DNA of 45,082 nt, taken from IMG/VR virus record IMGVR_UViG_3300027763_000093, positions 1 through 45,082 of that record. One strand, written 5' to 3'. Source of the DNA: a virus. Of this stretch, positions 16,974 to 24,276 are shown piece after piece; within the stretch, counting starts at the first letter, position 1, and each line of letters begins with the position of its first letter. The notes below the pieces were generated by a model. The model searched no databases and was not told where the DNA came from. It worked only from the letters and a program-made list of their open reading frames with translations. Position numbers and translations under genes: made by a program.

Positions 16974-16981
16974 TATAAATA
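16974..16981 (+). promoter_or_regulatory. T4-type late promoter (TATAAATA)
   Basis: TATAAATA, the late promoter element used by T4 with gp55/gp33-modified RNA polymerase, lies 20 bases before the ATG at 17001. It lies in the 73-base gap after the large fibre gene. It should drive the nucleotidyltransferase to Dps block late in infection. There is no TTGACA box at the expected distance. Confidence 0.7.
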
Positions 16982-17000
16982 TAATAAAGAAGAGAGTAAC

Positions 17001-18401
17001 ATGGCAGATACTGAAAACACAACTGATAACGCTGAAATTCCCGATAACAAAAAAAGCGGAAAGAAGCTTACATCTAAAAAAGTCAGTGATGACATCGAAA
17101 AGAAAGGTGTTACGATTAGTGGCGGAAAGCCTAATCCGATTAACATCAATCCGGTTGTAGAACAGACTGAAACCACTGCGGTGACTAACCTCAATATGAG
17201 GGCGCAACCCCCACACAAAGGGCATGCACTAATAATCAAAGCTGTTGAAGACGAAGCAAAAAAAGTCGGTGGTTCTGCCCACATAGTTACTTCTCACTCA
17301 CAGGGTGATGAAAAGAATCCTATTCCGACTGCAAAGAAAGTCGGTTACATTAAGAAGATGGCTTCACCTGGAACTCACGTTTCAGCAACATCGAGAGAAG
17401 CACCAAGCATATTTCATACGGCAGTTAAATTGAATCGCCACGCACATCATTTGGTAGTAGTGGCTGGTTCAGATCGTGCCGGAGAATATGAGAAGCTTCT
17501 TAATAAGTATAATGGTAAAGAAGGCCCACACGGAATTTATAACTTTAAGTCAATTACGGTTAAGTCAATAGGACGCGATCCGGATGCTCAAGGAACAGCT
17601 GGAGTTTCTGGAACAAAGATGCGCGAATACGCTAAGAATGGAAATATAGCCGGATTTAAATCTGGACTTCATCCAGATCTTCATCAGCATGCTGAAGAAA
17701 TGATGAACGACATTAATAGTGCAAGTAAAAAGAAAATGAAAGAAAGCATCGATAATCTTTTTGGCGAAACATTCATTGACACAGATGATACTGTTAGAGT
17801 ACTCGAAGCTATTGAAGCACTTCTTAACTTAGATGAAGGAAATAGTCTCTGGGATAACATCCACGCAAAGCGCAAAAGAATCAAAGCCGGATCTGGAGAG
17901 CGCATGCGCAAGCCAGGTGAAAAAGGCGCGCCCAGTGCTGCAGATTTAAAAAGTGCTCAAGAGTCAATGGAGATTGATGAAGAAGCTGACACGGGTTTAG
18001 CTGCAAAGTCAAAGAAGTCTGGTATATCACTGAGCACTTTGCGCAAAGTGTATAACCGTGGAATGGCTGCTTGGAACTCTGGTCATAGGCCAGGAACTAC
18101 ACCTCAGCAATGGGCCATGGCTAGGGTGAATTCTTACATCACCAAGGGTAAAGGTACATATGGCGGAGCAGATAAAGACCTTCACGAGATGGAAGAGAAC
18201 TACTCTTCGAGTAACCCAAAATATCACGCGGGACTAAACGCTTCAACCAAAGCAGCGCGCGTTGCTCATTGGAAACGTGCCGATAAAATGTCAGATCGCG
18301 ATCCACGAGCATACGAACCAGCGCCTGGTGATGCAACCACAAAGACTAAACCAAGCAAATACACGAAACTCTATAATAAGATGTATGGCGATAAAAAATG
18401 A
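17001..18401 (+). CDS. Multidomain protein: HxGH nucleotidyltransferase plus conserved phage C-terminal domains
   Basis: A 466-residue protein. Residues about 60-230 form a cytidylyltransferase/NMN-adenylyltransferase-like domain, with PPHKGH (70-75), VVAGSDR (153-159) and VSGTKMR (202-208, counterpart of ISSTxxR). Residues 280-320 (SLWDNIHAKRKRI, GSGERMRKPGEKG) and 341-395 (GISLSTLRKVYNRGMAAW, GHRPG, QWAMARVNS) resemble small DUF5872/DUF5824-type domains common in marine phages. The end (PKYHAGLNASTKAARVAHW, KPSKYTKLYNKMYG) is another conserved phage block. These often occur as separate proteins. The nucleotidyltransferase substrate (NMN, pantetheine or other) cannot be told from sequence. 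An AAGAGAG site precedes the ATG, and a late promoter lies upstream. Confidence 0.85.
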   Translation: MADTENTTDNAEIPDNKKSGKKLTSKKVSDDIEKKGVTISGGKPNPININPVVEQTETTAVTNLNMRAQPPHKGHALIIKAVEDEAKKVGGSAHIVTSHSQGDEKNPIPTAKKVGYIKKMASPGTHVSATSREAPSIFHTAVKLNRHAHHLVVVAGSDRAGEYEKLLNKYNGKEGPHGIYNFKSITVKSIGRDPDAQGTAGVSGTKMREYAKNGNIAGFKSGLHPDLHQHAEEMMNDINSASKKKMKESIDNLFGETFIDTDDTVRVLEAIEALLNLDEGNSLWDNIHAKRKRIKAGSGERMRKPGEKGAPSAADLKSAQESMEIDEEADTGLAAKSKKSGISLSTLRKVYNRGMAAWNSGHRPGTTPQQWAMARVNSYITKGKGTYGGADKDLHEMEENYSSSNPKYHAGLNASTKAARVAHWKRADKMSDRDPRAYEPAPGDATTKTKPSKYTKLYNKMYGDKK

Positions 18402-18739
18402 AAACTTTCAAGCAATTTAAAAAAGAAGGCTGCGGTGAAGATTGCGAGTGCATGAAAGAATCAATAGAAGAAGCTGCTATTGATTCAAAAGGCTTTCGTA
18501 GTTCTACTGGTGGTCTGACTCAAAAGGGCCGTGATTACTATAATCGTAAGACTGGTGGCAACCTTCAAGCTGCCGTTACCACAGAGCCTTCAAAATTAAA
18601 GAAGGGATCTAAAGCAGCAAATCGTCGTAAATCTTTCTGCGCGCGTATGGGCGGAATGAAGAAACGTCTTACTTCAGCTAAGACTGCAAATGATCCCGAT
18701 TCAAGAATCAATAAAGCTTTAAGAAAGTGGAACTGCTAA
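18398..18739 (+). CDS. DUF6321-like protein with capsid-targeting-like N-terminus
   Basis: A 113-residue basic protein. The N-terminus MKTFKQFKKEG resembles the capsid-targeting peptide family, and SIEE-A near residue 26 fits a prohead protease site (I-x-E before Ala). Residues 36 onward (GGLTQKGRDYYNRKTG, PSKLKKGSKAANRRKSFCARM, RINKALRKWNC) match the DUF6321 pattern known from phages and some bacteria. Its high Lys/Arg content suggests nucleic-acid contact. It overlaps the preceding gene by ATGA and the Dps gene by one base. Packaging into the head is inference. Confidence 0.82.
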   Translation: MKTFKQFKKEGCGEDCECMKESIEEAAIDSKGFRSSTGGLTQKGRDYYNRKTGGNLQAAVTTEPSKLKKGSKAANRRKSFCARMGGMKKRLTSAKTANDPDSRINKALRKWNC

Positions 18740-19167
18740 TGCTTATAGATCAAATGAAAGTCGTTCATGCGACTAATTTCTCGTTTTACCTTAAGGCCCA
18801 TTTCTTTCACTGGAACGTAGAAGGACCATTCTTTCCACAACTCCACGAATTATTTGGTAATATCTACGAAGACGCGCAATTAGCGGTTGATAATATCGCG
18901 GAACATATTCGCTCGATTAAGGGTTATGCACCTGGATCATTTTCAAGATTAGCTGCTGATTCAAAGATCGCCGATCAAGTAGAAGTTCCCCAAGCATTAC
19001 CTATGATTAAGATGCTCAGCGAAGATAATGACATTCTGATAGTTGAATTGTTTAAAGCTCAAAAAATGGCAGAAGTCGATAGCGAATTGGGTCTTGCTAA
19101 TTATCTTCAAGATCGCATTGACGCACACAAGAAGCATGGCTGGATGCTTAGAGCAACTTCGAAATGA
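18739..19167 (+). CDS. dps: Dps-like ferritin (DNA protection during starvation)
   Basis: A 142-residue four-helix ferritin-like protein. AHFFHWNVEGPFFPQLHELF is the Dps signature. The ferroxidase ligands His24, His36, Asp51 and Glu55 are all present (HWNV, LHEL, VDNIAEH). Dps oxidises Fe(II) and can shield DNA from peroxide. The protein is slightly shorter than bacterial Dps and lacks a long basic N-terminal tail. The ATG at 18739 overlaps the previous stop as TAATG; an in-frame GTG at 18727 is less likely. The next small ORF overlaps its stop as ATGA. Confidence 0.9.
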   Translation: MLIDQMKVVHATNFSFYLKAHFFHWNVEGPFFPQLHELFGNIYEDAQLAVDNIAEHIRSIKGYAPGSFSRLAADSKIADQVEVPQALPMIKMLSEDNDILIVELFKAQKMAEVDSELGLANYLQDRIDAHKKHGWMLRATSK

Positions 19168-19319
19168 TCATAAAAAAACCTATTAAGCCAGTTGATTCTC
19201 CAGTAAAAGAAAATCTATCTATAAATAAAGATATGATAAGGCCAAATAACATAGAAGACAAAAGCATAGCTTATAAGTCTTCGTCATATATTAGAGATCT
19301 ATTAGGAGAAGGAAAATAA
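19164..19319 (+). CDS. Small unknown ORF (51 aa)
   Basis: An ATG at 19164 overlaps the Dps stop (ATGA) and the frame stays open for 51 codons to a TAA at 19317-19319, filling nearly the whole gap before the next gene. The peptide begins MIIKKPIKPVDSP and ends YIRDLLGEGK, and is hydrophilic and lysine-rich with no cysteine. Codon use and the ATGA junction match the neighbours, so it is probably translated. No family is recognised. A TATAAATA element lies within it. The ribosome site AGGAGAAGGA near its end serves the next gene. Confidence 0.6.
   Translation: MIIKKPIKPVDSPVKENLSINKDMIRPNNIEDKSIAYKSSSYIRDLLGEGK
19220..19227 (+). promoter_or_regulatory. Possible late promoter (TATAAATA) inside small ORF
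   Basis: TATAAATA lies about 100 bases upstream of the abundant structural gene at 19323. A T4-type late promoter here would let that gene be expressed independently of the Dps block. A chance match inside AT-rich coding sequence cannot be excluded. Confidence 0.45.
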
Positions 19320-19322
19320 AAC

Positions 19323-20384
19323 ATGGCACTCTGGGGTAATAACGACTCTAAGACCGCTTCGGGCTACGCGAACATTAGTTCGAATGGTTTCGTGAACGGC
19401 ACATCTTCAACATTTCAAACTCAAGCGAGGGTTGGCGATTTTATTTCTATGGCCAACAACGACTATATGATCATATCGATCACGTCAAATACAGCCGCGC
19501 AAGTAGTTGGACCATCACAATCAACTACTGTTACGGCGCAAGCAAACGCAGCTTACGTTCTTAGCGAAAAGCCAAAGTATGGTTTACTTGACGACGGGTA
19601 TCATAACCAAGGATATTCATCTGGGACTACGAATACCATTTATGGTATGGATACTACTGAATCAAGCGTAACAAATGGCGCTATTCGCGAAGTAGTATTC
19701 ACTAGTTATGGTTCAGGTTATCAGTCTAATGCTACTCTTACTCTTACTGGTGGTGTTGGTAATACTGTGGCTGCTACTGGTAACGCCCAATCAAACTCAT
19801 CTGGTCGTATCGCAGCAATCAACTTTACGAACAATGGAATTGGTTTTACAATCGCGCCAACCTTGACTGTTGCCGCACCTGGCCCCATTTACTTCAACGG
19901 TAACGTTACATCTGGTGCAATTGTTCTCGGTAACGCAACATCGAGCTCTACTACGCAAAAACTAGATAACGGATACATTGTTACTGGTGCAACAAATACT
20001 GCATTCTTAGCAAACGGCGATATCATCACGTATCTCGTTCAAGCCGGTAATACGGCGATTGGTGGATTAACAAATAACACTTCTTACTATGTATATACAA
20101 TCAACTCGACTGCTATTCAATTGTATAATCTCGGTGGTATTACGGGTACTTATATCAACATTTCATCTGTTGGTACTGGTCCTCAAGCTAACCATTCGCT
20201 TACTGGTACAACTGCAGTTGTTGCTCCAATGCTTTCGGGTGTCCATCAAGGAGATCACGCTGGTTGGGTAAGACGTATCGTTGGTACTGGCGGACGTGCA
20301 GGTCGTATTACGCACGAGACTCTTGTAGCAATGGGCTCTATTGCTGGCGATGCTAATGACGACAACGTAATGCCTGACGCATAA
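19323..20384 (+). CDS. Virion structural protein (MALWG family)
   Basis: A 353-residue protein. The N-terminus MALWGNNDSK and the C-terminus (GDHAGWVRRIVGTGGRAGRI, ETLVAMGSIAGDANDD, MPDA) match a family of virion structural proteins from marine T4-like phages, most of which are shorter. The interior is Gly/Thr/Asn-rich beta structure (residues 130-300) with a YGSGYQSN...LTLTGGVG block typical of beta-helical or fibre decoration domains. A strong AGGAGAAGGA site lies just upstream, fitting high expression. I infer a decoration or tail/head surface protein with an inserted domain; the exact position in the virion is unknown. Confidence 0.8.
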   Translation: MALWGNNDSKTASGYANISSNGFVNGTSSTFQTQARVGDFISMANNDYMIISITSNTAAQVVGPSQSTTVTAQANAAYVLSEKPKYGLLDDGYHNQGYSSGTTNTIYGMDTTESSVTNGAIREVVFTSYGSGYQSNATLTLTGGVGNTVAATGNAQSNSSGRIAAINFTNNGIGFTIAPTLTVAAPGPIYFNGNVTSGAIVLGNATSSSTTQKLDNGYIVTGATNTAFLANGDIITYLVQAGNTAIGGLTNNTSYYVYTINSTAIQLYNLGGITGTYINISSVGTGPQANHSLTGTTAVVAPMLSGVHQGDHAGWVRRIVGTGGRAGRITHETLVAMGSIAGDANDDNVMPDA

Positions 20385-20410
20385 TAAGTAATAATATAGG
20401 GTGAACCACT

Positions 20411-20905
20411 ATGACAGACACTAAGATCTCAGAACTCACTGCCGCTACTACAATAGCGAATGGTGACTTGATACCAATTGTGTCTGACCCAACTGGTTCA
20501 CCCATCACTAAAAAGATTACTTATGGTAACTTCTTTGCGAATGTCGTTTCTAACACAAAGTTTTCTAATACAGTAACATTTGCTAATACAGTTACTTTTA
20601 CAAATACAGTTACATTTTCAACTAATACTTTGAATCTTGGATCATCAACAAATTCTGCTAATGGGTTCACATATCTTCCAAATGGATTCAAGATAAATTG
20701 GGGATGGGTTTCAGCCAATGCAACAGCCGGCAATGTTATATTCTCATCTGCATATACAACAAACGTATACGTTGTAACAGCAACAAGCAATTCAGCTGTC
20801 ACAACATACCAGGCGGCAGTAATAAGTCAAAACAGCACTTTTGCTGCAATTAGAACCGCAAACACTATATCAACTAATGTATTCTGGCAGGCAATAGGAT
20901 ACTAA
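20411..20905 (+). CDS. Small tail-fibre-like protein
   Basis: A 164-residue protein. The N-terminus KISELTAATTIANGDLIPIV followed by TKKITYGNFFANV is a common attachment motif of phage fibres. A TVTFANTVTFTNTVTF hexad-like run forms a short stalk. The C-terminus (YLPNGFKINWGWVSANATAG...FSSAYTTNVYVVTATSNS) resembles receptor-binding heads of many tail fibres (NGxKIxWG, then a FxxAYxxxxYxV strand). It lies directly behind the MALWG-family structural gene. It may be a short fibre or a decoration protein. Confidence 0.8.
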   Translation: MTDTKISELTAATTIANGDLIPIVSDPTGSPITKKITYGNFFANVVSNTKFSNTVTFANTVTFTNTVTFSTNTLNLGSSTNSANGFTYLPNGFKINWGWVSANATAGNVIFSSAYTTNVYVVTATSNSAVTTYQAAVISQNSTFAAIRTANTISTNVFWQAIGY

Positions 20906-20923
20906 TAAAAAGAATAATGCAGT

Positions 20924-21313
20924 ATGGATAAGCTTGATGCTTCTAACTTTCTACTTTACGCCGCAAAACACTATGACAATCCACAATGCTTTGATACTAT
21001 AGAATTTTACGAAGATCTAAAAAGATTTAAGTACATAAAAAGACTTCTTAATAGGTATGTTGAAGACGGTGATCTAAAAGAAAGACTAGTTCTTAATCAC
21101 ATTGTTGTGCTATTCAATCTTTTTGGTGTACATGCAACTGTACGTATGTTATTTTTTAAGTGTGATGGACTGGAAAAATGTTTAGTTCCGTTTCTAATCG
21201 CGTTAAATAATTTACCAGAACGTGTTGAGAATATCGGATTAGATAATAGAACTATATTAACCTCTGATATAGAGATTGATCAGAACATAATAAACGCTTT
21301 AAGGAATATCTAA
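20924..21313 (+). CDS. Conserved T4-like protein (DUF7207-like)
   Basis: A 129-residue protein. MDKLDASNFLLYAAKHYDNP, the block with EFYEDLKRFKYIKRL and the NHIVVLFNLFG block match a family conserved across many T4-like phages (DUF7207 as I recall it). No catalytic motif is visible. It lies one base upstream of the start of the next gene, in the same order seen in other T4-like phages. The function is unknown. Confidence 0.8.
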   Translation: MDKLDASNFLLYAAKHYDNPQCFDTIEFYEDLKRFKYIKRLLNRYVEDGDLKERLVLNHIVVLFNLFGVHATVRMLFFKCDGLEKCLVPFLIALNNLPERVENIGLDNRTILTSDIEIDQNIINALRNI

Positions 21314-22486
21314 ATGGCCGTCATGGATATCTATATGATTTACCAGTTCATCAGAAGACTGGTGACGCCATTCACTGAGATGCCTGCTTACAGAGCCGGA
21401 ATCATCGATAATCAGGGTAGGTTCCTTAAGAAGAAAGCTCAATTCACGCCTGCTGATAATAGAGCCTGTGGTTATTTCGACATTCTTGTCATCAACCTCA
21501 AACGCCTCATCGCAAAGATTCCTGGCGGAAAGTCTCAACTCGCTTCTTACGCTGCTGCTTTGTTATTGACTAGGACTTATGAGTCTTACCAAAAAAATCC
21601 GACTGATACTCTCTTTAGCCTCGAAGAAGAATTCTATAAGACTTACGAAGAAGTTCAAAATCTTAGTGAAGATGTTCCGATGAACTCGACTGCAGTCATG
21701 CCAGATAAGACGGTAGTCAGACCAGCTGCTGCAAATAAGTATAAACTCAAGAACTTTATAGCTCAAAGAAAATTAAAAAAAAAGTTGAAGGAAGAGACGA
21801 CTCTTCAGTATCATCCGGAACTCAACCCGAAACTATGGCAAGACGGTAAACTCAAAGAAGAAGTTCGCGGAAAGCTTTTGCAGATCGCTACTACTTGGAT
21901 GAAGTTTGCTAACATTGATCCAAAGATCGTAGTCGATATCATCGTTACTGGTGGTAACGTAAACTTCAATTATACGCCTTTGTCGGACATCGACTTACAC
22001 ATTGTAATTTCTCGTGACGCGTTTAGTCCTAATAGAGCACTGACGGACGACTATCTTCAAGATAAGAAGATTCTTTGGACACTATCGCACCAAGACATAA
22101 ACATCTATGGCTATCCGGTTGAGCTGTATGCTCAAGATGTGAATGAACAGCCCCACGAGAATCAAGGCGTCTATTCAGTTCAGAGAGACGAATGGATCGC
22201 CATGCCAATGAACATTGGCATCGATTTTGCAAGTGATAGACACTTACAGAAAAAAGTACAATTCTATAAAGATCTTATTGATAAGATGATCTCTCAACAA
22301 GCAACCGATGGTTCGCTTGATATGATAAAGCAAAAGATTAGAAAAATGCGTGGAGACTCCATCTCTAAGTCGGGTGAGTTCGCCTTTGGTAATCTTGTTT
22401 TCAAGGAGCTCAGGAATCAGGGTTACTTAGATAAGATGGATATGTATCAAAAATCAAACCAAGATAAGGCTCTGTCACTATCATGA
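21314..22486 (+). CDS. Conserved T4-like protein with Pol-beta-type nucleotidyltransferase motif
   Basis: A 390-residue protein. Residues 1-90 (MAVMDIYMIYQFIRRLVTPF, FTEMPAYRAGIIDNQGRFL, KIPGGKSQLASYAAALLL) match a conserved T4-like family of unknown function. Residues about 210-235 hold DIIVTGGNVNF...PLSDIDLHIVI, a Gly-Gly-x-x-N then D-x-D pattern of the Pol-beta nucleotidyltransferase fold. The two parts are often separate genes, so this could be a fusion. The acidic pair (D-I-D) is intact, so activity is possible. The gene is coupled to the inner spanin gene by an ATGA overlap. Confidence 0.78.
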   Translation: MAVMDIYMIYQFIRRLVTPFTEMPAYRAGIIDNQGRFLKKKAQFTPADNRACGYFDILVINLKRLIAKIPGGKSQLASYAAALLLTRTYESYQKNPTDTLFSLEEEFYKTYEEVQNLSEDVPMNSTAVMPDKTVVRPAAANKYKLKNFIAQRKLKKKLKEETTLQYHPELNPKLWQDGKLKEEVRGKLLQIATTWMKFANIDPKIVVDIIVTGGNVNFNYTPLSDIDLHIVISRDAFSPNRALTDDYLQDKKILWTLSHQDINIYGYPVELYAQDVNEQPHENQGVYSVQRDEWIAMPMNIGIDFASDRHLQKKVQFYKDLIDKMISQQATDGSLDMIKQKIRKMRGDSISKSGEFAFGNLVFKELRNQGYLDKMDMYQKSNQDKALSLS

Positions 22487-22866
22487 TCAAACTAGCATTA
22501 AGATTATTTGCGGGTGGATCTTCCCTCCCATTAATCATTGGTGGTGTGTTTGCTCTCATTGCGGCCACGGGTGGCTGGTTACTATATCACGATAGCAAGA
22601 TTTGGAATAAAGCTTTAGAGTCTTTCAATCAAAAGCAAGAAGCTCTGGTAGAACAAAAGAATCAAGAATTCCAAGAGAAGACCGTAGTTATAGATAATAC
22701 GGCTACGAGGATCCGCGATGCAATCGCGCAATACGAAATAAAGACTACTGAAACCTCGGAAGATATTATGAAAAATGTTGAAGGTGATGGAGCTAAACCC
22801 GCTTCACAATACTTGAAAAGCCTAGTGAAGCAGCTCGAGGCTGCATATGGGGATAAAAAGAAATGA
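22483..22866 (+). CDS. Inner-membrane spanin (Rz-like)
   Basis: A 127-residue protein with one N-terminal membrane segment (about residues 14-36, LPLIIGGVFALIAATGGWLL) followed by a long charged coiled coil, the layout of Rz-type i-spanins. It is immediately followed, with an ATGA overlap, by a small lipoprotein gene, giving the classic two-gene spanin arrangement. Together they span the periplasm and fuse inner and outer membranes at the end of lysis. The start overlaps the preceding gene as ATGA. Confidence 0.85.
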   Translation: MIKLALRLFAGGSSLPLIIGGVFALIAATGGWLLYHDSKIWNKALESFNQKQEALVEQKNQEFQEKTVVIDNTATRIRDAIAQYEIKTTETSEDIMKNVEGDGAKPASQYLKSLVKQLEAAYGDKKK

Positions 22867-23138
22867 AGAAAATTCTAGTAGTTTCCTGTTTTCTTCTTGC
22901 TGCTTGTCAGTCGACTGAAGTCAAGCTTGTAGCTCCAGAATATAAGATAGTAAAAGCTCCAGCGAGTCTATATGTTTGTCCAGTAGAGAAAAACTTTCCA
23001 AAAGATGATACATTGACCGATCAGCAAGTCGGTGCTCTTATCTTGAAACTCCAAAAAAATAACATAACTTGTAAGAACTCTTTAAATTCGATACAGAACT
23101 TCTATGATGAAGCCGAAAAGACAATAAACGCAAAATAA
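22863..23138 (+). CDS. Outer-membrane lipoprotein spanin (Rz1-like)
   Basis: A 91-residue lipoprotein. The signal peptide MKKILVVSCFLLAAC ends in a lipobox (LLAAC), with Cys15 as the lipidated residue; QST follows, compatible with outer-membrane sorting. The mature part is only 77 residues, the usual o-spanin size. It overlaps the i-spanin gene by ATGA. Other cysteines (CPV, TCK) could form a disulphide. A Gram-negative host follows directly from this gene pair. Confidence 0.85.
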   Translation: MKKILVVSCFLLAACQSTEVKLVAPEYKIVKAPASLYVCPVEKNFPKDDTLTDQQVGALILKLQKNNITCKNSLNSIQNFYDEAEKTINAK

Positions 23139-23141
23139 CGG

Positions 23142-23169
23142 TTGACATTTACGTCAGCAGTTGTATAAT
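23142..23169 (+). promoter_or_regulatory. Sigma70-type promoter upstream of primase
   Basis: TTGACA at 23142-23147, a 16-base spacer and TATAAT at 23164-23169, in the 61-base gap after the spanins. It starts 31 bases before the primase ATG and probably drives the primase-reductase-RuvC-glutaredoxin block early in infection. The initial TTGACATTTA is shared with the promoters at 1586 and 36869. Confidence 0.82.
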
Positions 23170-23199
23170 AGTTCTATAGTCTAATAAAAGGTTGAGTCA

Positions 23200-24234
23200 A
23201 TGAGTTCGTTATGGATCGATCAAAAGTATGCTTCTTTAATTGGATTGCAACTAGAACAGTTCAAAGTAGTAAAGAGTAAGCCATACAACGCGAAGTTCAG
23301 ATGTAACGTTTGCGGCGATAGTCATACTAGCAAGAATAAGACACGCGGTCACTTCTATGAGCGCAGTGATCATATAAACTTCAAGTGCTTCAACTGCGGG
23401 TTTAGCACTTCACTCTCCAAATATATCAAAACTTATAATCCATCTCTCTATTCCGAATATCGATTAGAGTTGATGCGTGAAAGCGGGCAAGAACCGGTTA
23501 AATTCGAGTCTGATATATCTAAGTTCTCTCAACGTCGCGTCGATAAATTCGATCCAATGAAAGAACTTAAGAAGATCTCTCAACTCAGTCCAAATCATCC
23601 TGCAAAAAAATATGTAGTTGCTAGGAATATTCCTTCGAATCAGCACTACAGGATATACTACTCAGATATATACTATACGTGGGTAAACTCAATCATTCCA
23701 GGAAAGTTTAGCGAAAGCGCAGTTAAGGCAGACGAGCCTAGAATTGTTCTTCCGTTCATCGATTCTAATGGATATGTATTTGGGTTTACGGGTCGCGCGA
23801 TAAAACCAAATTCTAAAGTTAGATATGTCAGCATTATATTAGATGACAGTAAGCCTAAACTGTTTGGCCTAGATGAGATTGACAAGACTAAGAGGGTATA
23901 TATCGTTGAGGGACCTATAGATAGTTTATTCCTCAGTAACTGCGCAGCTATGTCTGGTGCTGACGCCGACTTGACGCCTTTGGGTGATCCTAGAAACGTT
24001 ACAATAGCTTATGACAACGAACCTAGGAATAAAGAAATTGTAAAGAGGATGCACCGCGCGATTGATCAGGGTTATGGTGTGTGCTTCTGGCCAGACTACA
24101 TAAATGAAAAAGACGTGAACGATATGGTTAATAAACTTGGGTATAATGGATCTGAAATACAAGCTATCATAGATCAAAATACTTATAGTGGCTTATTCGC
24201 TAAGATGAAAATTGCTTCATGGAGTAAAGCATGA
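23200..24234 (+). CDS. 61: DNA primase (T4 gp61-like)
   Basis: A 344-residue DnaG-type primase, matching the length of T4 gp61. The zinc ribbon is Cys35/Cys38 (CNVCGDS) and Cys63/Cys66 (CFNCGF). A TOPRIM core follows with IVEGPIDSLFLSN (catalytic Glu) and VTIAYDNEPRN (acidic pair). It makes RNA primers for lagging-strand synthesis together with a gp41-type helicase, which is not in this window. AAAGG lies upstream of the ATG. It leads an operon with the class II ribonucleotide reductase. Confidence 0.92.
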   Translation: MSSLWIDQKYASLIGLQLEQFKVVKSKPYNAKFRCNVCGDSHTSKNKTRGHFYERSDHINFKCFNCGFSTSLSKYIKTYNPSLYSEYRLELMRESGQEPVKFESDISKFSQRRVDKFDPMKELKKISQLSPNHPAKKYVVARNIPSNQHYRIYYSDIYYTWVNSIIPGKFSESAVKADEPRIVLPFIDSNGYVFGFTGRAIKPNSKVRYVSIILDDSKPKLFGLDEIDKTKRVYIVEGPIDSLFLSNCAAMSGADADLTPLGDPRNVTIAYDNEPRNKEIVKRMHRAIDQGYGVCFWPDYINEKDVNDMVNKLGYNGSEIQAIIDQNTYSGLFAKMKIASWSKA

Positions 24235-24276
24235 AGACTAAAAAATATAATTGCAATAAAGAAAGAGCAAAAAAAT

